Assembly: GCF_014649375.1 (NCBI RefSeq)
Contig: NZ_BMSX01000008.1
Span: forward strand, 306,701-370,700
From: Streptomyces aurantiogriseus
GTDB lineage: Bacteria > Actinomycetota > Actinomycetes > Streptomycetales > Streptomycetaceae
Direction: 5' to 3'
DNA: 64,000 bases
The number at the start of each line of letters is the position of its first letter. The stretch's first letter is position 1. The position numbers were made by a program, and so were the translations under genes. The notes below the pieces were generated by a model. The model had not been told where the DNA came from, did no database searches, and saw only the letters and a list, made by a program, of their open reading frames with translations. This document shows, in pieces, positions 16,934 to 25,383 of the stretch.

Positions 16934-18012
16934 GCCCCGCCGCCGCCGGGGAGACGGCCGCCACCGCCCCCGGCAAGACGTTCAACGCGAGCATCCCCGG
17001 AGCCGACGACCTGATCCGCCTCCACCTGAGCGAGAGCCCCTACGGCGCCAGCAAGACGGCCCTGCGGGCGGCCGAGCGGGAACTGGGCCGGGTCAACGTC
17101 TACCCCGACCCCGAGCGGCAGGAGCTCATCCAGGCACTCGCCGCGCACTGGGACGTCACCCCCGACCACATCGCCGTCGCCAACGGCAGCGACGAACTGG
17201 TCCTGGCCACCGCCCTCACCCTCGGCGACCGGACCCGCCCAGGCCTCGTCACCGACGGCACCTTCCCCGGGTACCGGTCCTGCCTGGAGCTGACCGGACG
17301 CGGCTGCACCGCCGTACCGCTCAGCGGCACGGCCGTGGACGCGGACGCGTTCGCCGCGCGGCTGCCCGAGCACGGGATCGGCTACCTCTGCAACCCGCAC
17401 AACCCCAGCGGCGCGGCCCACACCCGGGACGAGCTGACCGCGCTGGTCGACGCATGCGGCCGTAGCGGCGTCCCGTTGGTGTTCGACGAGGCGTACATGG
17501 AGTTCGCCGACCCGGACACCCCGCAGACCCGCGACCTGCTGGACGGGGACGTGCCGGTCGTCGCGCTCCGTACCTTCTCCAAGGCCTACGGGCTGGCCGC
17601 ACTGCGCGTCGGCTACGCCGTCGGCCGGCCCGCGCTGATCGCCACACTGCGGCAGACGCTGCGCTCCCTGCCCTTCAGCGTGAACCGGCTCGCGCAGGCG
17701 GCCGCGATCGGCGCCCTCGGCGACCGGGACTTCGTCGACGGGGTGCGCCGGTCCAACGCCGAGCGGCGCCGCTGGTTCACCGCGGAACTGAACCGGCGCG
17801 GGCGCGGCCACCTGCCCTCCGTGACCAACTTCGTCGCGGTCGCGGCCCGGGACTGTGCGTCGGCGCAGGATCGTCTCGCCGCCGATTTCGGCATTCTCGT
17901 TCGCAATGCAGGGCTGTTCGGATTTCCCGGATACTTGCGCACTTCGCTCGGCACGCAGGAAAACCTCGTGCGGTTCCTCGACGCCCTCGACGAAATCGAG
18001 AGAAACGCCTGA
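16930..18012 (+). CDS. PLP-dependent aminotransferase, HisC-like (MarG-like)
   Basis: 360 residues from GTG 16930 (GTGA overlap with the cupin stop). Fold type I aminotransferase motifs: NGSDELVLA (phosphate loop), NPHNPSGA, FDEAYMEF (Asp near 185 to the pyridine nitrogen) and FSKAYGLAALRVGY with the Schiff-base Lys near 218. It resembles histidinol-phosphate aminotransferases, but no histidine genes are near. By context it interconverts tryptophan and indolepyruvate, and their beta-methyl forms, at the start and end of beta-methyltryptophan synthesis. Confidence 0.9.
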   Translation: MSPAAAGETAATAPGKTFNASIPGADDLIRLHLSESPYGASKTALRAAERELGRVNVYPDPERQELIQALAAHWDVTPDHIAVANGSDELVLATALTLGDRTRPGLVTDGTFPGYRSCLELTGRGCTAVPLSGTAVDADAFAARLPEHGIGYLCNPHNPSGAAHTRDELTALVDACGRSGVPLVFDEAYMEFADPDTPQTRDLLDGDVPVVALRTFSKAYGLAALRVGYAVGRPALIATLRQTLRSLPFSVNRLAQAAAIGALGDRDFVDGVRRSNAERRRWFTAELNRRGRGHLPSVTNFVAVAARDCASAQDRLAADFGILVRNAGLFGFPGYLRTSLGTQENLVRFLDALDEIERNA

Positions 18013-18101
18013 ACCGGCCCCTGAGTCGCCCTTGAATCGGCCCGAATCCCTCCGGGACGCCCGGCGAACGACCTGAACGAGAACGAGAAGGAGCTATCTG
18101 C

Positions 18102-19145
18102 GTGTTCCGTCAAGACCCGTTGAACACGATCCTCGCGCTGGGCTCCGGGTTCACACCCACCGCCGTGCGTGTGACCGCGACGCTCCGGCTGCCCGATTTG
18201 GTGGAGCAGGGGCACCGGACCGTGGACGCCCTGGCCGCCGAGACCGGCACCGACCGCCAGTCCCTGGGCCGCGTCCTGCACTACGTCAGCCTCCTCGGCC
18301 TCTTCACCGAGACCGAGACCCCGCAGGGTCCGGGCAAGGCGTACGAGCTCACCGACGTGGGCCGGGTGCTGCTCAGCGACCACCCGAGCAACCTGCGCCG
18401 CTGGCTGGACTACGAAGACCCCAGCCGGGCGATGGAGGCCCGCTTCGAACCGGCCATCGGCCGGCTCATGGATGCCGTACGCACCGGCCTCCCGGTGTAC
18501 GAGCAGGCACACGGGCGGCCCTTCTGGGAGGATCTGGAGGCGCATCCGGACATCGAGAAGTCCTTCAACGCGGGCATCGCCCGCATCGCCAACCGGCTCG
18601 TCCCCGAGCTGGCCCGCATCTACGACTGGGCGTCCGTCCAGCACGTCGTGGACGTCGGCGGCGGCAACGGCTCCCTGCTGCTGAAGCTCCTCACCGAGCA
18701 CCCGGCGCTGCGCGGCACGCTGCTGGAGCTGGACAGCGTTGTCGAGGAGGCCAAGGGGACCCTCGCCCCGGTGGCCGACCGCTGCGAACTGGCCGCGGGC
18801 AGCTTCTTCGACCCGATGCCGGCCGGCGGTGACGTCTACCTGATCGCCAACACCCTCCACAACTGGAGCGACCGGGACGCCTCCCGCATCCTCGGCCGCT
18901 GTGCGGAGGCGCTCGCCCCCGGCGGGCGGGTCGTGGTCGTGGAGCGGCTCCTGGACAGCGGCAAGGACCCGGTGATGGCGAGCTACGCCGACCTGCTGAT
19001 GCTGGTCCTGCTCGGCGGGCGCGAACGCAGCATGGACGACCTGCGCGACCTCGGCGCCGGCGTCGGGCTCGGCCTCACCGGCTCCACGAAGTTCGAGCTG
19101 CCCGGCCACTGGCTGATCGAGTTCACCAAGGGGGAGACCCGGTGA
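18102..19145 (+). CDS. O-/N-methyltransferase of the hydroxyindole O-methyltransferase type
   Basis: 347 residues from GTG 18102, with AAGGAG 8 nt upstream. An N-terminal winged-helix dimerisation domain (RVTATLRLPDLV, TVDALAAETG) precedes a class I methyltransferase domain with VVDVGGGNGSLLLKLL (SAM binding), LIANTLHNWSD and the GGRVVVVERLL strand of the Methyltransf_2 family. A catalytic His usual for O-methylation is present in LHNW. In a maremycin-like pathway an indole N-methyltransferase is required and this is the best candidate, but O-methylation cannot be excluded. Its stop overlaps the next start. Confidence 0.88.
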   Translation: MFRQDPLNTILALGSGFTPTAVRVTATLRLPDLVEQGHRTVDALAAETGTDRQSLGRVLHYVSLLGLFTETETPQGPGKAYELTDVGRVLLSDHPSNLRRWLDYEDPSRAMEARFEPAIGRLMDAVRTGLPVYEQAHGRPFWEDLEAHPDIEKSFNAGIARIANRLVPELARIYDWASVQHVVDVGGGNGSLLLKLLTEHPALRGTLLELDSVVEEAKGTLAPVADRCELAAGSFFDPMPAGGDVYLIANTLHNWSDRDASRILGRCAEALAPGGRVVVVERLLDSGKDPVMASYADLLMLVLLGGRERSMDDLRDLGAGVGLGLTGSTKFELPGHWLIEFTKGETR

Positions 19146-19996
19146 AGCGCTCGCTGAACCCCGACGAGCCCAACGCCCTGCTGTCGTACGACTTCGACCG
19201 GGGCAGCAACTACGAGAACGTCCTGAACCTCACCGACGCACTCGGCGCGCTGGTCCCGGAGAGCGAGACCGAACACCCCGACCAGCGGTTCTTCCAGGTC
19301 ACCCACCTCATGACCGAGTACGCCTGGGTGCAGATCCACTACGAGCTGCGCCGGGCCCTCACCCACCTCGACCACGACCGGTACCAGCAGGCGGTCCGCC
19401 TGTTCGACCGGGCCACCGGGCTGAGCGAGGTCACCGTGCAGGCGGTGCGGCTGCTCACCGACCATCTTCCGCAGCACAGCCTGCTGATGATGCGCAACGC
19501 CCTCCCCGAGGACGCCACCGGCCTGGACTCGCCCGGCTACCGCAATCTGCGGCGGGTGGCCCGGCCCGTGTGGAAGGCGTACGAGCAGGCGGTGGAGCGC
19601 GCCGGGCTGTCCCTCCAGGACGTGATCGCCCAGCAGGACGACGGCTACGACGGCCCGCGCTCGCCCGAAGGGCAGTCGCTGGCCCTCGTACGGGAGGCGA
19701 TGCTGCGGCTGGACGGCAGTGTCCTCGGCTGGAAGCAGCACCACCTCATCATGGTGTGGTCGCAGCTGGGCGGGCAGCCCGGCCTGCGCAAGGAGAACGC
19801 CGAGAACGAGGTGGCGCAGCTGCCGCAGAGCCTGGGCGGCCGGTCCCTGGCCACGCTGGAGGCCCGTTCGCAGCTGGCGCTCTTCCCGGAGCTGTGGCGG
19901 GCGGCGGAGGAGGCGTACTGGCTGCTCGGCACCCGGCACGACACCGACGCCCCGGTGCGGGGCGGCGGCGGGAACGGGTGCCCCGTGCAGCACTGA
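19142..19996 (+). CDS. Tryptophan 2,3-dioxygenase-superfamily heme enzyme (MarE-like)
   Basis: 284 residues from GTG 19142 (GTGA overlap). The TDO layout is visible: FQVTHLMTEYAWVQIHYEL with His55 at the position of the distal His in bacterial TDO, and WKQHHLIMVWSQLGGQPG with His201 at the proximal heme-ligand position (pattern W-x3-H). The usual TDO GFQS segment is altered (QHSLLMMRNALPE) and the TGGSSG loop is missing. This fits a divergent member such as MarE, which oxidises the indole to a 2-oxindole instead of cleaving the ring. It is the last gene of unit B. Confidence 0.85.
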   Translation: MKRSLNPDEPNALLSYDFDRGSNYENVLNLTDALGALVPESETEHPDQRFFQVTHLMTEYAWVQIHYELRRALTHLDHDRYQQAVRLFDRATGLSEVTVQAVRLLTDHLPQHSLLMMRNALPEDATGLDSPGYRNLRRVARPVWKAYEQAVERAGLSLQDVIAQQDDGYDGPRSPEGQSLALVREAMLRLDGSVLGWKQHHLIMVWSQLGGQPGLRKENAENEVAQLPQSLGGRSLATLEARSQLALFPELWRAAEEAYWLLGTRHDTDAPVRGGGGNGCPVQH

Positions 19997-20035
19997 CGCA
20001 CGGTCTCGCCACGCGAGCGGGCCGCCGACCTCGGG

Positions 20036-20758
20036 TCAGTGGTCCGCTCGCTGCTGCGCCAGCTCCACGAGCCGGGCCGCGACCTCCTCGAAGTGCTCGT
20101 GCGGGAAGAAGTGGCCGCCGTCGAAGCCCTCGACGCGGTGCGCGCCCCGCGTGTAGTGCCGCCAGCCGGCCATCACCTCGGGCGGGGTGTCCGGGTCGCC
20201 GGTGCCGTACCAGGCGACGAGGTCGCTCGGCAGGGGCTCGGGGGTGGGGTCGGGGCGGTGGCCGGCGACGAGGGCGAGGTCGCCGCGGATGACCGGCACG
20301 AACAGGTGCCGCATCGGGGAGCGGCGTACCTCCGGCGGGATCCGGCCGTGGTCGGCGAGCGCGTCGAGCAGGGCGTCGTCATCGCCCACGGCGAGCAGCG
20401 GGCCGTAGGGGGAGTCGCCGAGGAGGTGCGGCGGGCGGGTCGCGGCGACGAGGACGAACTCGGGGGCGGGACGGCCCAGGGCATGCAGGGCACGGGCCGT
20501 CTCGTAGGCGAGGAGGCCGCCCATGCTGTGGCCGAGGAGCGCGTACCGGCCGGGCGGGTCGATGCGGTCGGCGAGGTCGGCGGCGGCCTCGCGCAGGGTC
20601 GCCTGCCGTGGCTCGCGGGAGCGCAGGCCCTTGCCGGCGATCTCCAGCGGCCTTGCCCGTACGGCCGGCGGCAGCTCGCGCCGCCAGCGCACGAAGCTGC
20701 GTGCGGAACCGCCGGCGTGCGGGACGCAGTACAGGGTGAGCGGGTCCGTCGTTGTCAC
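20036..20758 (-). CDS. Type II thioesterase
   Basis: 240 residues from GTG 20758, overlapping the stop of the adenylating enzyme (GTGA). Alpha/beta-hydrolase with YCVPHAGGSARSF, the nucleophile Ser78 in LLGHSMGG, and the late GGHFFPHEHF segment with the catalytic His. Enzymes of this type remove stalled or wrong acyl groups from carrier proteins, and sometimes release products. No thioesterase domain exists on the NRPS, so product release could be by this enzyme or by spontaneous cyclisation. The gene converges on unit B with a 39-bp gap. Confidence 0.92.
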   Translation of the reverse strand: MTTTDPLTLYCVPHAGGSARSFVRWRRELPPAVRARPLEIAGKGLRSREPRQATLREAAADLADRIDPPGRYALLGHSMGGLLAYETARALHALGRPAPEFVLVAATRPPHLLGDSPYGPLLAVGDDDALLDALADHGRIPPEVRRSPMRHLFVPVIRGDLALVAGHRPDPTPEPLPSDLVAWYGTGDPDTPPEVMAGWRHYTRGAHRVEGFDGGHFFPHEHFEEVAARLVELAQQRADH

Positions 20759-22155
20759 TTGTGGTGCTCGCCCGCGGCCAGCGGCTGGATCCGGACCGTC
20801 AGCGGCAGTTCGTTGCGGGTCAGCAGGGACCGCAGGTGCCGCCGCATCTCCGCTTCCGAGGGCGGTACGGCCTCGTCGACGTAGACGTCGAGTTCGAGGA
20901 CGGCGGAGTCGTCCTCGACCGCCGCGATCCTGGTCGCGGCGCGGACCACGCCGGGCAGCGACTCGGCGGCCCGGCGCACGGTCGCCGTCGACACCTTCTC
21001 GCCTCGCACCATCGCGAAGTCGGAGGAACGGCCGTGGACGGACACGTATCCGTCGTCGTCGACGTGTCCGATGTCGCCGGTCGCCAGCAGACCGGGCTTG
21101 AGCAGGTCGCCGCGCTTGGACGGCGCGGGCTCGCCCACGCGGCGCCGGTAGACGGTGTCGGAGCGCACGAGCAGCTCCTGCTCGCCGGCGTCGGTGGGGC
21201 GGGTGAGGACCTCGACGCCGTCCAGCGGCAGGCCCACCGAGCCGTGCCGGTGCGGTGGTTCGCGGTGCGCGGCGAGCGTGGACACGCGCGGCCCGGCCTC
21301 GGTCAGGCCGTAGGTCACGTACAGCTCCAGCTCCGGGTTGAGCTTCAGCAGCCGGGAGACGTACGACGGATCGAGGGCCTGGCCGCCGACGGTGAGCGTG
21401 CGCAGCGGCGGGGGCAGTTCGCCGCCGGCGGTGACGACGGACTTCACCAGGCTCGGGGTGAGGGAGGAGAGCGTGACGCCCTTGTCGGTGACCGTGTCCA
21501 GGTAGTTGGCCACGGAGAACGGCGGTCCGGCCATGACCAGGCGGGAGCCGCTGACCAGGCCGCCGAGGACCTGCGCGACCAGGGCGAAGGAGTAGTAGAC
21601 GGGCAGGCTCACCAGCGCGGTGTCGCTCGCGCGCTGGCCGAGGGAGCGGCTGTGGCGGCCGGCGTTGCGCAGCAGCGCGTCCACGCCGTGCAGACAGCCG
21701 GTGGCCATGCCGGAGGTGCCGGAGCTCATCAGGATCACGTGCCCGGGCCCGTGGTGCCGGTACGACCAGTCGGTGAAGACGCCGAGGTCGGCGCCGCCGG
21801 TCCGGGTGACGCCGGTGACCCCCTCGGTCCTGATCGCGGCCCGCACCAGTGCGCAGGCGCCCAGCTCGCGGGCCACCTCACGCACCCGGGTGACCGGGGT
21901 CGAGGGGGAGAGCAGCACGGGGGTGTGCCCGGCGAGGGAGACGGCGAAGAAGAACCGCAGGGCGCGGACGCCGTTCGGCAGCGCGATGACGACGACCGCG
22001 CCCGGCGGGGCGGGCAGCGCCGCGAACCGGTCCACCAGGGCGGGCAGTTCGTCCGGGCCGGGGTCCTCGGTGAGCGACACCTCCTCGATACGGGCGAGGA
22101 AGTCGGCGACGACGGTGGGGTCGAGGTGCTGCTCCGTCATGTTCTGCGGGGTCAT
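20755..22155 (-). CDS. Adenylate-forming (ANL) enzyme lacking the A10 lysine segment
   Basis: 466 residues from ATG 22155, which has GGAGA upstream and overlaps the previous stop (ATGA). ANL-family motifs: VILMSSGTSGMATG (P-loop), YVTYGLTEAGP, and GYVSVHGRSSDFAMVRGEKV (A8 hinge). The C-terminus ends at RNELPLTVRIQPLAAGEHHK, where ligases normally continue into PxTxxGK, so the lysine needed for adenylation is missing by eye. It may use only part of the chemistry, act with a partner, or be inactive. A simple reading is activation of a carboxylic acid for the unit C ketosynthases. Confidence 0.85.
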   Translation of the reverse strand: MTPQNMTEQHLDPTVVADFLARIEEVSLTEDPGPDELPALVDRFAALPAPPGAVVVIALPNGVRALRFFFAVSLAGHTPVLLSPSTPVTRVREVARELGACALVRAAIRTEGVTGVTRTGGADLGVFTDWSYRHHGPGHVILMSSGTSGMATGCLHGVDALLRNAGRHSRSLGQRASDTALVSLPVYYSFALVAQVLGGLVSGSRLVMAGPPFSVANYLDTVTDKGVTLSSLTPSLVKSVVTAGGELPPPLRTLTVGGQALDPSYVSRLLKLNPELELYVTYGLTEAGPRVSTLAAHREPPHRHGSVGLPLDGVEVLTRPTDAGEQELLVRSDTVYRRRVGEPAPSKRGDLLKPGLLATGDIGHVDDDGYVSVHGRSSDFAMVRGEKVSTATVRRAAESLPGVVRAATRIAAVEDDSAVLELDVYVDEAVPPSEAEMRRHLRSLLTRNELPLTVRIQPLAAGEHHK

Positions 22156-22700
22156 GTTCTCCGGGGCCTCCGCGTGGGCGTCGGCCCACTGACGACCAGG
22201 CAGTGCGCCTGGTGCTTGCCTTCGTCGGTCGTGGCGTGGGTGACGACCAGGACGTGTGCGGCGCCGGGCGGATCGCCGAGCAGCCAGTCGCCGCACAGGG
22301 CTCTGGTCAGCGGTGCGGCCGGCGCGAGGGGCATGGGCAGCATCGACACCGGCCCGTGGAAACCGAACGCCGAGCAGACGACACCGACGAGGGAGCCCGG
22401 CCCGGCGCCCGCGAACCGCATGGGGGAGAGCCTGCCGCGCGGTACGGCGTCGGCGAGCGCCCGCAGGGTGTGGCGGGTGGCGTGCTCGCTCACCCCGACG
22501 ACCCCCACCTCCTCGGGCCGCTCCGGCGCCGCTTCCCCGCACTCCTCCAGCGCGGCCGCCACCGCCTCCGCCATCAGCCACGCCACCGGGTCGGCGTACA
22601 CCCCGGCGATCCGGCGCCCGACCGTGCCCGGGTCGTCGACCTCGACGACGGCCGAGCCGCTGATCACAGCACCTTCGGGACACCACAGCGCCTGGTTCAC
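22152..22700 (-). CDS. Small ketosynthase-like protein, half-length
   Basis: 182 residues from GTG 22700 (RBS GGAGGGAG; GTGA overlap with the ketosynthase stop). The sequence (VADPVAWLMAEAV-like helix, VGVVGVSEH, then GPGSLVGVVCSAFGFHGPVSM and AAHVLVVTH) resembles the N-terminal half of the thiolase fold as in FabF-like proteins. The TACSS nucleophile motif and both catalytic His motifs are absent. It may be a chain-length-factor-like partner of the intact KS encoded just upstream. I cannot assign a function. Confidence 0.75.
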   Translation of the reverse strand: MNQALWCPEGAVISGSAVVEVDDPGTVGRRIAGVYADPVAWLMAEAVAAALEECGEAAPERPEEVGVVGVSEHATRHTLRALADAVPRGRLSPMRFAGAGPGSLVGVVCSAFGFHGPVSMLPMPLAPAAPLTRALCGDWLLGDPPGAAHVLVVTHATTDEGKHQAHCLVVSGPTPTRRPRRT

Positions 22701-23974
22701 GCGGCTCCCTCCACCAGCAGGCACGTGTTGAAGCCGCCGAAGCCGAGGGTGAGGCTGATGCCCAGGGACCCGGTGACCTCCCGGGGCCGGCCGGCCGCGA
22801 GGGGCAGCGTGAGCTCCGGCATGACGGTACGGGTGTGGGGGAGCGGCGGCACGGCACGGTGCCGCAGGGCGAGCAGCAGGGCGATGACCTCCAGGGCACC
22901 GGTGGCACCGAGGGTGTGACCGAAGGCGGGTTTGGTGGCGAAGACGACCGGCGCGGAGCCGGCCCCACGGGCACCCTGCCGCCGGCCCTCGTCGCCCGCC
23001 GGACCGGCCGGGGCCGCCGGCCGGTCGCCGTCACCGGGCGCCGTACCGGCCCGGGCGGGGGGACCACCGCCGACGGCGGGTGCCGCGTCGGGCCCCGGGC
23101 CGAACACCGTGCTGTAGCACGCCGCCTCCGCCGTGTCGTTGGCGCGGGTGCCCGTGCCGTGGGCGTTGATCACCGCGATGTCCCGGGGGGCGGCACCGGC
23201 CCGGGACAGGGCGCGGCGTACGGCGAGGACCGCGCCGGCGCCGGTCTCGTCGGGGGCGGTCGGGCCGGTGCCGTCGTTGGAGGCGCCCCAGCCGCGCAGT
23301 TCGCCCAGGACGCGGGCGCCGCGAGCCGTGGCCGCGGCGCGGGTCTCCAGCAGCAGGAAGCCGGCGCCCTCGCCGAAGAGGGTGCCGTCGCGGTCGGTGT
23401 CGAAGGGGCGGACGGTGCCGGAGGCGGAGAGCGTGCCGAGTGCCTGGTGGCCGAGGAGCTTGCCCTGGGTCAGCAGATCGATGCCGCCGCACAGGCAGCG
23501 CTCCGCCTCGCCGGCGGTGAGCAGGGCGGCGCCGGCCAGGACGGCGTCGGCGCCGGAGGAGCAGGCGGTGCTCACCGAGGCGGACCGGGCCACGCCCAGC
23601 TGCTCGGCGACGGTGGCCGTCAGGGCGTGTGGGGAGGTCTCGGCGGCGTCGTCCAGATGCGGCCCGAGGCTGCTGCCGAGGACGAGCGTGCCGACGTCCC
23701 CGGCCGGGCAGCCCGCGTTGCGCAGGGCGGCGGACGCGGTGGTCACGGCGAGGGAGATCTGACGCTTGGACGGGGGTTCGGTCGGGCCGCCGTCCGCCAG
23801 GAGCGCGGCGGCCGGCGCGGGCGGCCCGCCGTCGCCCGGTAACGCCCGGACGCCGCTGCGGCCGCTCATCAGGTGCTGCCAGACCTCCTCGAGGCCGTCA
23901 CCGAGCGCCGTCGTCCAGCCCATTCCGGTGATGCACACGGCCCGATCGCGGTCGGCGGCGAGAAAACCCCCCAA
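22697..23974 (-). CDS. FabF-type ketosynthase
   Basis: 425 residues from TTG 23974, with GGGGGA about 4 nt upstream; no better start lies near the ITGMGWTT beginning of the fold. All three catalytic motifs are intact: Cys138 in STACSSG, His in NAHGTGT, and His in ATKPAFGHTLGATG. A glycine/proline/alanine-rich insertion of about 50 residues lies between the two His motifs. It is a type II ketosynthase and first gene of unit C, followed by a half-length KS-like protein, resembling KS/CLF pairs of small type II systems. It probably makes or extends the polyketide portion of the product. Confidence 0.92.
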   Translation of the reverse strand: MGGFLAADRDRAVCITGMGWTTALGDGLEEVWQHLMSGRSGVRALPGDGGPPAPAAALLADGGPTEPPSKRQISLAVTTASAALRNAGCPAGDVGTLVLGSSLGPHLDDAAETSPHALTATVAEQLGVARSASVSTACSSGADAVLAGAALLTAGEAERCLCGGIDLLTQGKLLGHQALGTLSASGTVRPFDTDRDGTLFGEGAGFLLLETRAAATARGARVLGELRGWGASNDGTGPTAPDETGAGAVLAVRRALSRAGAAPRDIAVINAHGTGTRANDTAEAACYSTVFGPGPDAAPAVGGGPPARAGTAPGDGDRPAAPAGPAGDEGRRQGARGAGSAPVVFATKPAFGHTLGATGALEVIALLLALRHRAVPPLPHTRTVMPELTLPLAAGRPREVTGSLGISLTLGFGGFNTCLLVEGAA

Positions 23975-24141
23975 TTAATCCCCCAAGTGCTCCGGAAAAT
24001 GATCCGCGAGAAACTCCGTATAGCGTCTATTTGCTGATCGCGTTTTTATTTGCAACAAGCAATCGTATTTTAACGAAGGAGTTCTGGGGTGGCAAGGGAC
24101 GCCGACCGCGCTCACACCGGCGCCGACCGTGTGACGTGGCG
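23975..24141. promoter_or_regulatory. AT-rich leader of unit C
   Basis: The stretch 24010-24085 is markedly more AT-rich than its surroundings and probably carries the unit C promoter, reading leftward. On the plus strand it ends in a good ribosome site (GAAGGAG) before GTG 24089, which reads straight into the antisense of the mbl-like gene; this may be the trace of a gene lost at the cluster junction. Confidence 0.45.
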
Positions 24142-25179
24142 TCAGGTGGCCAGCGGGTTCAGCGTCAGCGGCGCGATCCTGCCCTCCAGCATCGCGCCGA
24201 GGCCCTGGGCGGCGCAGATGTCGGGCCGGTCGGCGATGTGCACCGGCATGCCGGTGGCCTGCCGGAGCATCTGGTCGAACCCGGGGAGCAGCGCGGATCC
24301 CCCGACCATCATGATCCCGCGGTCGGCGAGGTCGGCCACCAGATCCGGCGGGCAGTCCCGCAGCACCCGTCCGATGCCGTCGAGCACCGCGGTCAGCGGG
24401 GTCTCGATCGCGTCCCGTACGGCCGCGGTGTCGACCTGCACGCAGCGGGCGAGGCCGGTGGCGACGTCCCGGCCGTGGATCTCCGTGGAGGCCGGACCGT
24501 GCGCGGTGAGGCCGTTGCCGGACAGGGCGAGCTGCAGCGGTCGTACCGACTGGCTCGGGAGCATCAACTCGTGTTCGTGGCGCAGGTGCTGGACGATCGC
24601 GTGGTCCACGGCCTCGCCACCGACGGGGATGCGCTCGGCGGCCACGAGGGAGCCGAGGGAGAGGACCGCGATCTGGGTGGCGGCCGCGCCGCACACCATG
24701 ATCATGGTGGCCTCGGGCTGCTCGACGGGCAGCCCGCAGCCGACGGCGGCCGCGATGAGCGTCTCGACGAGCTCCACGCGCCGGGCACCGAGACCGACGA
24801 GCGTCTCGATGGTCGCGCGCTGGGCGAGGGGGCCGGCGTCGTGCGGGGTGCACGCGGCGGCGCGCAGGAACGGCTTGCGGCGCAGCTGGCGGCGCATCTT
24901 GTCGCCGATCAGGTGCCGCAGCATGCGCTGCGCCATCTCGATGTCGACGACCGTGCCGCCGGAGACGGGGTGGACGACCCGGATGTAGTGGGGGGTGCGG
25001 CCCGTCATCTTCTCGGCCAGCTCGCCGACCGCGATCAGCGCGCCGGTCCGGGTGTTCACGGCGGCGGCGGACGGCTGGTCGACGACGAGTCCGGCCCCCT
25101 TCACGTACACCCGGGTACTCGCCGCGCCCAGGTCGACGGCGAAGTGGCAGCGGCGCAGCTGCTCCAGACTGACGGTCAT
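24142..25179 (-). CDS. mbl: MreB-like actin homologue (Mbl type)
   Basis: 345 residues from ATG 25179, preceded by GGGAGGA. Actin-fold motifs: FAVDLGAASTRVYVKGAGLVV (phosphate 1), HPVSGGTVVDIEMAQRML, AAAVGCGLPV, and MMVGGSALLPGFDQML (adenosine/phosphate 2). In Streptomyces, Mbl assembles at the membrane and supports spore-wall synthesis. S. coelicolor has, to my memory, an mbl gene not far from matB, which is also close here, so the cluster seems inserted beside this conserved locus. The gene is transcribed alone. Confidence 0.85.
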   Translation of the reverse strand: MTVSLEQLRRCHFAVDLGAASTRVYVKGAGLVVDQPSAAAVNTRTGALIAVGELAEKMTGRTPHYIRVVHPVSGGTVVDIEMAQRMLRHLIGDKMRRQLRRKPFLRAAACTPHDAGPLAQRATIETLVGLGARRVELVETLIAAAVGCGLPVEQPEATMIMVCGAAATQIAVLSLGSLVAAERIPVGGEAVDHAIVQHLRHEHELMLPSQSVRPLQLALSGNGLTAHGPASTEIHGRDVATGLARCVQVDTAAVRDAIETPLTAVLDGIGRVLRDCPPDLVADLADRGIMMVGGSALLPGFDQMLRQATGMPVHIADRPDICAAQGLGAMLEGRIAPLTLNPLAT

Positions 25180-25383
25180 GGCAGGTCCTCCCGAGAGCGC
25201 AGACCGTGGCGGCCGCCGGGCCGGCGGGCCTTCTTTCCGTGGGCCGCCGGGCGGTGGCCTCCTACGCATCGTGCGGGGACGGGACGGCGGGCGCCCGCTG
25301 GAGGGGGCCGGGCGGGGCGCCGCCGAATGGGGGGATGCGTTCCCCACACCCCTGTGTGTTCCGGTCAAAGAGCGCCGCAGGTG

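Noticed and set aside
16930..18012. Histidinol-phosphate aminotransferase for histidine synthesis
   Set aside because: The motifs fit the family, but overlap with the cupin gene and the absence of his genes favour a role in tryptophan modification.
20755..22155. Adenylating enzyme considered as a normal NRPS A domain or CoA ligase
   Set aside because: It has no carrier domain and ends before the A10 lysine segment, so a standard assignment would overstate what is seen.
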